Shown here: piece by piece, positions 47,181 to 59,288 of the stretch
Numbering within the stretch: the first letter of the stretch is position 1
Layout of the letters: each line of letters begins with the position of its first letter
Assembly: GCA_020310875.1 (NCBI GenBank)
Contig: CM035432.1
Span: forward strand, 91,293,018-91,357,017
Length of the DNA: 64,000 bases
Reading direction: 5' to 3'
Source: Ceratopteris richardii
Lineage: Eukaryota; Streptophyta; Polypodiopsida; Polypodiales; Pteridaceae
Program-made: the position numbers and the translations under genes
The notes under the pieces: model-generated
Database searches by the model: none
Told to the model about the DNA's origin: nothing
The model's input: the letters and a program-made list of their open reading frames with translations, nothing else

Positions 47181-50009
47181 ATGGGAGGCTTCAACACTCA
47201 AATTGAAAAGCTAGACAAAGGGAACTATCAACCATGGAGATTTAGGGTCTCCAACTATCTTATGGGCAAGGGCCTTTGGGGGTTGATTAGTGGAAGTGAA
47301 CCAAGACCTAGGTTGGATGAGAATCCAACCAATGACCAGAGAAGGGCCTTTAGGGAATGAAATGAAAGAGACAAGAGGGTTATCTTTATCCTTTCCCAAC
47401 ACATTAGCAATAGCATGATCGGCACTATCCAAGACTTGGATTCAAGCATGAAGGTATGGGAGACACTTGAAAGGCTTTATTCAACAAGCACCAAAGCAAG
47501 GAAGATCCAACTCAAGAATGAGCTCAACAACCTTAGGAAGAGCTCAGGGAGTAGCATAAATGACTACATACTTAAGGTCAAGGAGTTATCAGATGCATTG
47601 GGATCCATTGGAAGCCACGTAGACGATGACGATCTTGTGGCTTATACTCTCAATGGTTTGAGAGATGATGAGAAGTGGAAACCCTTTACCACTTCAGTAT
47701 ATGTAAGGGATAATCTTCCCGATTTTGAGCAATCGGTTGCTCTCATGGTCACCGAAGAAATGAACATAGGTGGAAGTTCAACTAGAAGCAAGGATGCACA
47801 AGTTTTCTATGCAGGTAATCAAAGGGGCAAAGGAAGACGAGGACAAGGAAGGGGCAAAGGAAGGTTTGGAGGAAGGCAAGGCCACTCAAGCAATCAAGGA
47901 CATGACCAAGGCACCTCATCACAAAGAGGGAGAGGAAGAACAAGAGGAAGAGGAGGATGACATCAACAAAATAGGAATGAAGATGGCGAAGGATGTTACA
48001 TATGTGGCAAGTTTGGCCACTATGCTAGAGACTGCTACCAAGGAGGAAACCAAAGGAGCTATAATCAAGGTTCTTCATAGAGAGGCCAAGGTAATTATGC
48101 TTCTACAAGTTCAGAAAATGACAATCTCTTGATGATGCACATGAATGGGAATTCAAGCAAAGTAGATAACACTTGGTATATTGATAGTGGATGTAGCAAC
48201 CATATGAGTTGCAATTCTTCTTGGTTTACTAATCTACATGTTCCCAAAGGTAAAGGACATGTAGAAACAGGTGATGATACAGCCCATGAGATCTCCCATG
48301 TTGGAGATGTAGCTTTGGATGACAAGGAGGAAGGAAGATGTCTCAAGGATGTCTTGCATGTACCTACCATCACAAAGAACTTGGTGTCCGTTGGGCAAAT
48401 GGTTGAAAGAGGCTATCAAGTAAGGTTCAACAAAGGTGGATGCTTTGTGGAGAACCCTAAGCAAGGTTACAAGGTCATAGCAAGAGGAAAGAAGCAAGGG
48501 AGACTCTTCACTTTGGAGGTAAATTCTCATTCCACTCAACATGTCTACTTCACATATGGAAACAAAAGGATTTCGGAGTTGGACTTGTGGCACAAAAGGA
48601 TAGGTCACATCAACATACAAAGAATGAAGGAAATGCAATTCAAGAGGCTGGTTGAAGGTCTTCCCAACTTCCAAGGACAAGGTATGAAGCAGTTATGTGA
48701 ATCTTGTCAACTAGGGAAGCAAGCGAGACTTCCATTTAAGAAGAGTGGCTACATAAGCCAACATCCATTGGAGTTGATACATACAGATGTGTGGGGGCCA
48801 ACCAAAGAGCAATCCATTGGAGGTAACAAGTACTTTGTCACTTTTATAGATGATTGCACAAGGATGATTTGGGTTTATTTCATAAAAAACAAATCAGATG
48901 TGTTTACATGTTTCAAAGCATTCAAGGCAATGGTAGAAAAGGAAACAGGTACATATATCAAGAAGCTAAGGTCCGATGGAGGGGGAGAATATTTCTCCAA
49001 TGAGTTTTCTGATTTTTTAATGGATCAAGGCATCAAGAGGCAAGTAACATGTAGGTACACACCCCAAAAAAATGGAGTAGCAGAGAGAAAGAATAGATAC
49101 ATTGCCGAGATCGCTAGAGCAATGCTTAATGAGATGAATGTACCTAACATGTTTTGGAGTGATGCAGCAAATACCGCCGTGTATCTTATGAATAGGTCTC
49201 CTACCTCAGGGATCCATGGCTTGAAACCATATCAAGCCTATTATGGTAAGAAACCTGATCTTTCCCACTTGAAGATATTTGGATGTACTTGTTATGTACA
49301 TGTGCCAAGTGAATCGAGGCACAAGCTACAACCGAAGGCAGAAAAGTGTGTGTTTCTAGGATATTCAAATGATCATAAAGGTTACAGGTGCTTCAACCCA
49401 AACACAAAGGACTTGAGGATATCAAGGGATGTAGCATTTGATGAGCTACTCCCTTGGTATAAGAAGTATGATTGTATGCAGGACTATGAAGAAGAAAAGC
49501 ATGGACATGATGAAGAACAAATCGACCTAGAGCTAAGCGGCCCAAGGTGTTCCATCAATGAAGATAGTTCAAGCATGAACTCACCATGGAGGGGGAGATC
49601 TTCATCAAGCTATGAAGCACAATCAATCAACAAAGGCAAAGCAACATTGGTGGAGTTGGATGAAGAAGATAATGAAGTTGAAGATGATGAATGACACATG
49701 ATGGAGAAAGAAGCCACGTCAAAGAAACAGATCAAGTTCCCAAGGCAAAGGAGGTTTATTCCTCCAAAAGGTGAAGAAAGGAAGTCTTCTAGAGTTAAGT
49801 ATCCAACTCAAAGGTTTACTTATGATTCATACATGGCAACACATTATGCATCTATGAACAAAGTAGTAGAAGATCATGAGCCCGATTGCTATGAAGATGC
49901 AAGCAGGTACACCGAATGGAAAGAGGCAATGCAAGAAGAGATCGACGCACTTGAGGAAAATCAAACATGGACTCTAGTGCCCAAGAAGGAGAACATGAAG
50001 GTAAAATAA
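47181..50009 (+). pseudogene. Copia F gag-pol, truncated in RT
   Basis: One frame carries the whole polyprotein up to the break. Gag starts MGGFNTQIEKLDKGNYQPW at 47,181. The zinc knuckle CYICGKFGHYARDC is near 48,000. Protease has TWYIDSGCSNHM at 48,170. GAG-pre-integrase has LWHKRIGHINIQRM near 48,580 and CESCQLGKQ near 48,700. Integrase has HTDVWGPT near 48,780, TFIDDCTRMIWVYF and LRSDGGGEYF near 48,970. The spacer to RT includes KSSRVKYPTQRFTYDSYM, and the RT start is [10 protein letters not shown]. In-frame stops are at about 47,358, at 47,958-47,960, near 48,078 and near 49,692. Everything after 50,009 is replaced by simple repeats, so RT, RNase H and the 3' LTR are lost. Confidence 0.92.
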
Positions 50010-50730
<721 letters not shown>

Positions 50731-50984
50731 TTGTTGTTTCTAAATATCATGTCAATGTGTCTCATTTCTTTGTACATGGTTCATGATTCATTTCGCTCAT
50801 GTCTTTTGTATTTGAGAGTATGTCTTGCTTTATCAAATCATGTTTTTGTTGCCTATCATACATCCCACATGTAGTTGGGTTTTTCTTGGGCAGAATGTAT
50901 TGTCTTTTGCTACACAATAGCATGGGAATGTTGATGTAGCAAGATACAACACACTGCCCAAATTTTTTTTTGTAGATATAGTCG

Positions 50985-51220
50985 TTGATATAGGCGACGG
51001 TATAAGCGTCAGTATCCCCAAGCACATACCGATGCTTTTACCGACCATTTTGCCCAAGGGCATACCATGGCTTATACCTTTGCTTATACCGTCGCTTATA
51101 CCTACGCTTATACCGACGCTCATACCGATGCTCATACCGACGCTTATACCGACGCTCATATCGATCTTATACCGGCGCTTTGGTTTCGATGCCTACACCG
51201 ACCCTTACACCGACATCAGG
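50985..51220. repeat. Degenerate 12-bp tandem array
   Basis: Units like cttataccgacg / cataccgatgct repeat, most regular between 51,067 and 51,175. Both strands give short period-4 peptides (AYTD, ISVGM), as expected from a 12-bp repeat, not a gene. Confidence 0.85.
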
Positions 51221-51339
51221 GCAAAATCGCACCCGTTCATTTTCCTCGATAGAAGCCTCGGTATACGGCCGATCTGTTGTAGTGCAAGAAATTTCCACAG
51301 TGTGGGCGAAAGCCTTTGCCAACTATAAAATGAATCGGC

Positions 51340-52886
51340 TAAGTGTTGGAGAAACGTGGTGGAATGGATTCGACAAATTCTGATTAGGACTCATAAGGCT
51401 ATAATAGATATCCGAAAAAAAAGAAGAGAAACGGTCTACCGGAGGCTCTCATGTCTTGAAGAAGAAGTGAACAAAGGTAACTTGCAAAGCCAAAAGGGTC
51501 TTTTGAAAAATCAGGGGAAGACAGATTTGAGGAGGAGGTTCAAAGGAAAAATCTTCAGATATTCTTCAAAGATTGGTGGGCAAGGAAGGTTGACAAACCA
51601 TTGAGAGAGATGTGTAACATCCTAAAAAAGAAACAAGCTAGGGAATCTATCCCCTTCTTAGTCGATAACAATGGGATCGAATGTAGCACAGAAGTTGAGA
51701 ACAGATCTATCATCGTTGAGCACTTTACCCATCTTCTCAGGGTCTCGACTCCTCTTTCCCCGCATAGGTGTGACTCCATCGCAACCATCTCTAGGGTTTC
51801 TCAATCTAGAATCCCACAGAACATTAATTCTCTGCTGGATGCTAACATTTACGAGAACGAAATTATCGAGGTTATTGATGCTCTTCCCAATGGGAAAAGT
51901 CTAGGGCTTGATGGCCTCACCAATGAGTTTTTCAAGTCCTTCAAGCATGAGGTGGCCACCCCACTGTGTCTGGTGTGGCAAGAGGCTCTCTCCTTTGGCG
52001 CCCTCCCTGAGTGTCTTAATAATGGTGTCATCAAGTTAATTCACAAAAGGGGAGATAAGAAGAAAATTGAAAACTGGCGATCGATTACCATGCTCCAAAC
52101 TAGATACAAGATAATTGCCAAAGTTATCACCAACAGAATCTCTTGTCATTTAAATTCATGGCTTTGTGAGGTCCAGAACGGTTTTATCAAAGGTAGATCT
52201 ATACTCGAAGCAATTGTCAATATTTGGGAAGGCCTTTCATTTGCTGAGGATTCTACACAAGATCTGGTATTCATTAAGATCGACTTCAGCAAAGCATATG
52301 ATAGATTGCAGCCAAAAGTTCACTTAGATGGTTTCCACTCTTCTTGGAAACACTTCAACTAGAATAAATATCCAACGGTAAGCTCTCTGAGCCCATATGT
52401 TTAAAAAGATCTTTCAGGCAAGGTTGCCCTCTCGCTCCGCTACTCTTCGCTATCGCCTCGAATGGCCTCAGTTGCCTATTAAAGCATCACATGGACTCTG
52501 ACAATCTTAAGGGTCTTTCCCTACCTCTAAATCACATTCAAATGATTGCTAGACTCTTTGCCGATGACATGAATGCCTTTGTACATAATGACATGAACAG
52601 CATTGAGGTGTTCTAGAGTTGCCTCGACACCTTTTGTGTGGCGTCAGGTTCAAAAATCAACCATGCTAAAACCGCTTTCAGAGCAATCTGTGGACCTCCA
52701 CCCTAATTGTTGTTAGATCAAGGGTGTCAAGTTATCCCTAGAGGTGAAGTCTTCCATCTCCTCGGCATTCCGATGGGCTTCAACATCACAATGGACCAAT
52801 GATGGAACTGGGTGCTAGCTAAGCTAGATAGCAAACTAAATCATTGGAAAGGTATGCAAGTCAACCTGGCAAGGTGTGCTATGGTT
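51340..52886 (+). pseudogene. LINE relic cut by Copia D
   Basis: The plus strand shows the region upstream of RT (RRETVYRRLSCLEEEVNKGN near 51,430, CNILKKKQARESIPFLVD near 51,610). The RT has ALPNGKSLGLDGLTNEFF near 51,880, ECLNNGVIKLIHKRGDK at 52,010, GRSILEAIVNIWEG at 52,192 and motif A FIKIDFSKAYDRL near 52,270. A 41-bp deletion relative to the LINE at 34.4 kb then shifts the frame, and later fragments contain LFADDMNAFV. The sequence stops within NLARCAMV at 52,886, where Copia D starts. The rest of the LINE should lie beyond 64,000. Confidence 0.88.
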
Positions 52887-54086
52887 TGTTGTGGTTTTAC
52901 TCGGCTCTGCCTGATACCACTTCTTGTCGACGCGACGAAGGCTGAACCTTATTAAGCCTGCGGAATTCGCCACGCCCAAGAAGAACTAAGCTAGAGTGAT
53001 TTAGAACACCTCTGTAATCAATCAATAGCTTAGCAAAGGTTCGGACGCTCAACGTATAAGACTGCGCTCTAAATTCACTGAAAAATTTCACTGAAACTTC
53101 AGCAGACTATCACTGGACTGACACCGTGATCGTACTGGAATTGTACCGGAATGAACTTCAATTCTGATTATAATTACTTCAAGTGAATGTTTATGAAGTA
53201 AGGGAGTGATGCGTGAACTTCCTTAACTTACTGAACTCTTCCTGAAGTTTAAGAAAAAACTCCACTAGTTCAGAAAACCTCTTTCCGGTCAGGCTTTGTA
53301 CTGTGTGTAGATATCTTTTCCACCGGAAACCTTAATCAACTGAAAGTAGATATGTCTAGCTACAGAATGAGCTATCTCTCATACAAAACTTCGCATTATT
53401 CTGCGAGATCTACTTCGTTCTTCTACCGGAAATTACTCGTTTACTGAGAAACTGTAACTGACCAGAAATACGTTTACCGTGAAAACTTTAACTGTTAACT
53501 ATTTTAACCGTAGTATGACAATACTTTGATTTCTTCACATACGAACAGTGCATGCAAATTTCCACATGAACATGTGTTTTCTATTAGAGAAGATGTGTAA
53601 AAATAGGCTTGGCCTCTTCTTGCTCAAGCTACAGAAACTCTCTTACAGTGAGTAGTTCCTTCCTACCATCTCTCTCAGATGAATACCCGACATTTCAGGT
53701 TTCTGTTATTCATCTTTACGTACGCAATCTCTGGCGTCTTTTTCTACATACGCGATCTCTGGCGTCTTCTTCTAACCATAACTAAAAACTCTCTCTATCT
53801 CTCCCTCTTCTCTCCTTTCTTCTTCTATTTGTGCTCTTATTTATACTGCGCATTCTTCTCACGCACGTTCTTGTTCGCACTTCCCTTCTATTATTCCTAT
53901 GCACGTTCTCTCTATGTACAGTTTGATTCGGTGTAACGAACTCTGATCCTGGAAGATTCTATACTATACATAACGGTCGTGGATTTGTCCCTCCACTAAG
54001 GCTTTTTGATTTTCTTGATTCTGCTCCTCTTTTCTTTTTCCTTTTATGCCTGTCTGTTTGTCAAATTCGTGAGTGTTTCTTCAACA
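52887..54086 (-). mobile_element. 3' LTR of Copia D
   Basis: In the minus direction it starts TGTTGAAGAAACACTC and ends CCACAACA, a TGTTG/CAACA terminal inverted repeat (1,200 bp). A polypurine tract lies immediately upstream. On the plus strand 52,882-52,886 (TGGTT) is the expected target-site copy. It contains a near-duplicated piece (ctctggcgtctt) at 53,730 and 53,758. Confidence 0.85.
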
Positions 54087-55605
54087 GCTCCCCCTCAATC
54101 ACTAATTTAACATCTTTCGGTCTTTCATATATCTTTCTTTCTTTTATACCTGCCATCTCTTTGAATCTGTTTGTCTTCGTTCCATCCAAGCTCTTTGTCA
54201 AAATGTCTGCAATCTGATCTTTTGTCGGAGTGTATACTATTTCTATATCTTTCTCCATTACCTTTTCTCTTAGGAAATGATACTGAATCTCTATGTGCTT
54301 TGTTCTTGCATGAAATACTGGGTTTGCTGCAAGATACAACGAGCTCATATTATCTCCATGTATGATAGGTATACCTTGATCAATACCCATGCTTTTGAAC
54401 AAAGTCTGCATCCATATTATGTCTTTAGCTGCTTCTATGAGTCCTTTGTATTCGGCTTCTGTTGACGATAACGCTACTATGTGTTGCTTCTTTGAACACC
54501 AGCTTACCAGCTTATCTCCTAGGTATATCATATACCCGTGCGTTGATCTTCTGTCATCTTGACTTCCAGCCCAGTCTGAGTCACTGTATGCTTTTAGCTT
54601 TATATCTGACGTAAAAGGATAATATAATCCTTCTTTTATAGTTCTTTTGATGTATCTAAGAACTCTTTGTCCTGCAACCCAATGTTGATCTGTCGGACAA
54701 TGCATGAATTGTGAGAGAACTCCCACTGCATAACTAAGATCTCGTCTCGTTAGCGTAGCATAAATTAAACTTCCTACTAATGACTGATATCTCTTCATAT
54801 CTTTAAACTCTGCACCACTGTATCTACTGAGCTTATGATTTACTTCAAGTGGTGTTGAAGCTTCTCTGCAATTCTCCATATTAAACTTCTTCAGTAAGTT
54901 TAGGAGATACCTTTCTTGTGAAACATATACACCATGATCTGTGTATGTGATTTCCATTCCTAAGAAATATGATAACTTCCGTAGGTCACTGATCTTAAAC
55001 TCTCTTTCGAGTAGTTTCTTTACTTCTGTAATCCCTTCATCTGAGGTTCTTGTGATTATTAAGTCGTCTACATAAATACAAATGTAGATCATACCTTCTT
55101 CTGTTCTCTTTATGAGTAGACTTGCGTCTGCCTTTGAACTTTGATATCCAAGTTCATTCAGATATTTCACAAGTCTGTAATTCCAAGCTCTTAGAGCTTG
55201 CTTCAATCCATAAAGTGCTTTTCTTAATTTGCAAACAAAGTTTGGGTATCTGGAACTTTCGAACCCTTCAGGTTGTTCCATGTAGACTTCATTAGAAATG
55301 TATCCATTCAGAAATGCATTCTTTATATCTAGCTGACTTAGCTTCCATCCTTTCGATGCAGCTACAACAATTACTGTCCTTATGGTTGACATTCTTGCCA
55401 CCGCACTAAACGTCTCATCATAATCTATGCCATGCGTCTGGGCATAGCCTTTGACCACCAGCCTCGCTTTGTATCTGGCTATCCTTCCATCTACAAATTT
55501 CTTTATTTTGAAAACCCATTTATTTCCGATTACTTTCTTACCATTTGGTTTCGGAACAAGTTCCCATGTCTTGTTCTCCTCCAGTGCACTGATTTCTTCT
55601 TTCAT
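54061..55605 (-). pseudogene. Copia D reverse transcriptase and RNase H
   Basis: A 514-codon open frame starts in the RT N-terminus (LEENKTWELVPKPNGKKVIG). It has KARLVVKGYAQTHGIDYDETFSAV, the LDIKNAFLNG segment, LYGLKQALRAWN, and an intact YVDDLIITR box. GSLIYATLTRRDLSYAVG follows. RNase H includes SDSDWAGSQDDRRSTHGY, ALSSTEAEY, IHGDNMSSLYLAANPVFHARTKHI and ADILTKSL. Its 3' codons run through the polypurine tract into the LTR. A frameshift at its upstream end separates it from integrase, so the polyprotein is broken even though RT and RNase H themselves read intact. Confidence 0.9.
54087..54105 (-). promoter_or_regulatory. Polypurine tract of Copia D
   Basis: The minus strand reads GATTGAGGGGGAGC directly before the LTR. 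This is the primer site for plus-strand DNA synthesis. Confidence 0.85.
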
Positions 55606-56720
55606 TGCTTCTTGCCTTTAGCTTCATCATAGCTCTGTGGTTCATCATCTTTGACCATATATGCATAATCTTTCTGAGTTATGTATGAGATATCATAAGA
55701 ATACCTTTCTGGTTGTCTTCTAGTCCTGCTTGACCTTCTTGGTTCTTCATAAGTGTCTGAATACACTTCTTCATCTTCATTTCTCATACCTGATCCGATC
55801 CTGGACGTACTTGCCTGCATATGATCTTCATCTCTGTTCACCTGCACAATTGATTTTCCTTTCTCTTTCCTTCTTACCTCTTCTTCAATTTCTTCAGTCG
55901 CATGACTTTGATCTGCATACCAGCTTTTCTGTTCATCAAAAGTAACATCTCTAGAAACAATAAACTGTTTCGTTAGAGGATTCCATAACCTATAACCCAT
56001 CTGTTTTTCATCATATCCGACGAACACATATTTCTCTGCTTTCGGTTCAAGATTATGTCTCAGTTGTGATGGTACATAAGCATACGCTACTGATCCAAAC
56101 ACTTTGCAATGATCAAGTGTTGTCTTCTTTCCCCACCAAGCTTCATAAGGGGTCATTCCTTCTAATGATGTACATGGTAATCTGTTTACCAAGTATGTAG
56201 CTGTGTTTACAGCTTCAGCCCAAAGATAATTTGGACAATCTTTTTCGTGTAGCATAGCTCGTGCAAATTCAACTAGAACTCGGTTCCTTCTTTTTGCTAC
56301 TCCATTTTGTTGTGGTGTATATCTGCAGGTTATTTTTCTCTTAATACCTGCATTCCAAAGATAGTCATTGAATTCTCGGGAGAAGTATTCTCCCCCTCCA
56401 TCAGACCTCAGTCTTTTAAGTTTTCATCTCGTAAGTCTTTCAGCATATGCATGAAAATGCCTGAAAGCTCCAAACACTTCTGTTTTCTCTTTCAAAACAT
56501 AAAGAGTTATCCACCTTGTTGCATCATCAATGAATAAGACATAGTACCTCGATCTGCTGATTGATCCTTCTTTCGTTGGCCCCCATACATCTGTATGAAT
56601 AAGTTCGAGTACTCCATCATGTTAGAATCCTTTCTTCTGGAAAGGTAACCTGTGGGCTTTTCCCATCTGACATGCTTCACATTTATGAATCATATGTTGG
56701 TTCTGTACATTCGGTAATCC
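55602..56720 (-). pseudogene. Copia D integrase
   Basis: The minus strand carries the integrase C-terminal half in an open frame (56,255-55,602): CPNYLWAEAVNTATYLVNRLPC, TPYEAWWGKK, VFGSVAYAYVPSQLRHNLEPK. An acidic, Arg-rich spacer (YEEPRRSSRTRRQPERYSYD) leads to RT. Upstream (56,720-56,256) the catalytic-core half is readable in other frames: H-type and CX2C pre-integrase remains near 56,670, GPTKEGSI near 56,575 and DGGGEYFS near 56,390. At least one more shift separates them. Confidence 0.85.
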
Positions 56721-57763
56721 CAATACTGACTAGTTCACTATCATAGCTTTAAAACCTTTTTCATTGAAATGACCCAATCTCTTATGCCATAGATCAAGTT
56801 CTTTAATTATCTTTTCTCCATGTTTGAGCAATGCTTGGCCAATGTTCCCTTGTACTCTTAAAGTAAAGAGTCTTCCTTCTTTCTTTCTAGAAACGATCTG
56901 ATTATATCCATTCTCGAGATCTTCTACAAATACTCCTTTGTTTATAAATCTGACCTGAAAACCTTTTTAAACTATCTGTCCCACACTGATCAAATTTTTC
57001 GGTATTGTTGGAACATACAAAACATTGGTTAGCAAATCTGCTCCACTCTTGCATTTCACCTTTCCAATTGAATGTACGCTATGTCTCGTATTGTCACCTG
57101 TTTGAACAGTGTGACTAGAACTACCTTTTTCTAGTTCTGACATCAGTTCTATATTTCCTGACAAGTGATTAGAACATCCAGAATCAATGTAAAATACCTT
57201 TAGCTCTTCATTTTTTGATGTGCTGATAGAGTTCATCATCAACGATGTATGACTTTCATTCTGCGTGTCATTTGCATAGTTGTTGTAGGTGGTGTTGCAG
57301 GATTGATTCTGTCCCCAACTTCTCGCTCCACCTCTACCATAACCTCCTCTTTGGCCTTGTCTGCCTCTTTGATATCTTCCGCTTCTGCCTCTGCTATTAC
57401 TGTTTTGATTTTGATTTGATCCTTGTTGATTGTGCCAGCAATCATGAGCCAGATGATTACTTAATCCACAAATCTAGCAAGCCTTCTTGTTGGTATTCTG
57501 GCTACTTCTTCCTCTTCCAAAACCTCTTGCTCTTCCTCTCCTAGTGCCTTTACCTCTTGCGTAATAGGCCTGAGAGCTCGACTCTTCTTCGTCTTTTGGT
57601 TTACCTTTGTCTTTCTTCTTGTTCTTCATGTACATCGCTGAACTTTGTCCTTTGTCTCCATCTCCTTTCAGATCTTGCTCATATGTGAGCATCAAACCAA
57701 GCAACTGATTTAAATCTGGTACAAAATGATTTAAAGAAAGTTCAGTTGAAAGTACGAAAGGTT
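56721..57763 (-). pseudogene. Copia D gag C-terminus and protease
   Basis: The protease region FYIDSGCSNHLSGN lies at 57,200 and a LYVPTIPKNLISVGQ linker near 57,010. GAG-pre-integrase is at 56,900-56,720. Gag's Gly/Arg-rich tail and zinc knuckle (ICGLSNHLAHDC, one Cys codon disrupted by a TAG) are at 57,440-57,560. The FGRGRSSQNTN region and a DEEESSSQAYY acidic patch follow. Gag is cut at 57,763 by Copia E and resumes at 63,782. Confidence 0.85.
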
Positions 57764-58059
57764 TGTTACCGTTAGTGTCCATGTGAAAGGCCAAATGGCC
57801 ACCGGACACTTCTTTGTATATGTTCTTTAATAAAACATATAGTGGCCTGGTCAGTCACAGACTGTAAGTTCGACCGCATTTGTAAGACCTAAGAAGTCTG
57901 TCTTCGTGCTCCCTGTGTACTGCGTTTTCTGCGTATTCTACAACATCTGTGCGGAGTACTGTGTGTGGCGACAGGAGCTCGGTTTTCTACTTTGAGCATA
58001 TCGTCGTGGAGCTCTCGAGAAGGAGAGTCTAGTGTGGTGCACGTCATCCAAATACTTCA
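57764..58059 (+). mobile_element. 5' LTR of Copia E
   Basis: 296 bp, TG...CA. It differs from the 3' LTR only at two bases near its end (cgtcatcc versus cggcatcg, about 58,043 and 58,049). Confidence 0.97.
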
Positions 58060-58060
58060 C

Positions 58061-58072
58061 TAGTATCAGAGC
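58061..58072 (+). promoter_or_regulatory. Primer binding site of Copia E
   Basis: TAGTATCAGAGC differs by one base from the initiator tRNA-Met site. It stands one base after the 5' LTR. Confidence 0.85.
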
Positions 58073-58125
58073 AGTTCGAGGCAAGGAAAAGGTTTGTTCC
58101 TTTTGTGCGAGCGAAGCGAGCACCG

Positions 58126-58141
58126 CCCCCCCCCCCCCCCC
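58126..58141. repeat. 16-base C-run in the Copia E leader
   Basis: An uninterrupted run of C on the plus strand, between agcgaagcgagcaccg and atgttttctcc. Confidence 0.95.
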
Positions 58142-58280
58142 ATGTTTTCTCCAAGGCGGCGACTAAGGCGGCGACCAAGGCATAGACCTTGGCATACCTT
58201 GTCATCCGAGTCACCGAAGTCACCGTTGGCGCCGTTGGCTGCACGTGAGGGAGGATCTCAACGATCAAGGAATATAGAGG

Positions 58281-58372
58281 TTCCCGGTACTTCCCGGGAG
58301 GTCACCCATCCCAGTACTGTTCCCCCCAGAGCTCGCTTAACCGCGGCAATCTCTTGCCACTAAGCTACACTC
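58281..58372 (-). ncRNA. 5S rRNA-derived, Pol III-like promoter segment (antisense in Copia E)
   Basis: On the minus strand, 58,345-58,281 reads GCGGTTAAGCGAGC, then about 15 G-rich bases, AGTACTGGGATGGGTGACC and TCCCGGGAAGT. This matches 5S rRNA from about nucleotide 47 to 103: A box (AGTTAAGCGTGC), intermediate element and C box, the last almost exact. Immediately upstream on the same strand, 58,370-58,351 reads GTGTAGCTTAGTGGCAAGAG, which fits the tRNA A-box consensus (TRGCNNAGYNGG). The first 45 bases of 5S rRNA are missing, so it is not a functional rRNA gene. It looks like a 5S/tRNA chimeric, SINE-like promoter embedded opposite to the retrotransposon transcript. Confidence 0.7.
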
Positions 58373-59288
58373 TTGTGGTGTTTGAAGAAGGGGAAAGACT
58401 AAGGTTGGCATTACCTTGAACAAGTTTTGGTCCCTCAAAGCTTCATTTTTGCTTTTAAAGCCTATTTCTGAAGCAATTTTGGGGTGTTTTTGGAGCCATT
58501 TTGGAGTACTTTCGCACGTAGTTCTCTTCACACAGGTCCAAGAACATCAAGAAGAGTGTTCCTTGTACTTCTCAGACAATAAATATCAACCTTTGGGGCT
58601 GTATTTTCAGCCACACTCGTAAAACTACAGGTTTCTCGAGGGGTTTTCAGTTTTGGTGGGAGCAGTCGCTGCAAATTTATGCAGGTTTTTAAAGCCTAAA
58701 ACATCAGAGTTGACAGACACTTGCAGGTGTTATTGGCTAGTTTTTTGGGCTGTGTATTCAGCCTTTCAGTGTCATTTTACTGCATATATTGAGCACATAC
58801 ACACCATGTACGCTTCTGTGGATACCGCTTATGTACGTCCATGTGGGCATTGATATAGCGGTTACGTTCTTTGCATAAAGCCTTTTACGTTTGATAAAGA
58901 GGGTCGTGGTGAGGTTTTCTTAACTGGGAGACACCCAGATGTCGGGGTCTCTTCGGTGATGCAGGTGGAAGACTTACCCAGCCTCGCCATAGGAGATGTA
59001 TGATAGTTGTTCATAGGTGCTCGATAAGCCTAGTTGGCTTCTATTGGGTAACTGATTATATGCAGTGGAGTCAGTGATTCACTATGCAGGTAGACATGTT
59101 AGTACTTGCAGTTTTATGATACTTTGACACTGGTCATATGCTAATTTTGCAGAGGATACTCTGGCAAAATTTTTCCAGATTTCTGGTTTAGTCAACTATA
59201 TAGTGGTCGATTTACTCCTTGATACACTTATTTGTTGGTGTTTGGACTCTTCTAGCTCCATTATCATTCTATTCAGTTCTCTACGATC

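Larger units (their letters stand above)
58073..59288 (+). other. Long untranslated leader of Copia E
   Basis: 1.2 kb between primer site and gag ATG, long for a Copia element. It contains the C-run, the antisense 5S-like segment, and otherwise non-coding sequence with several short upstream ATGs. A packaging or dimerisation signal would be expected here but cannot be located. Confidence 0.7.

Noticed and set aside
51032..51328. ORFs encoding repeated LIPTLIPM and ISVGM peptides
   Set aside because: Translation of the 12-bp tandem array in several frames on both strands; period equals the DNA repeat.
58281..58345. Functional 5S rRNA gene
   Set aside because: Only the second half of 5S rRNA is present and the first 45 or so bases are missing, so it cannot give a normal 5S rRNA.
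58044..58363. Short ORFs across the C-run on both strands of the Copia E leader
   Set aside because: Contain poly-Gly or poly-Pro from the 16-base C-run and antisense 5S sequence; no protein similarity.
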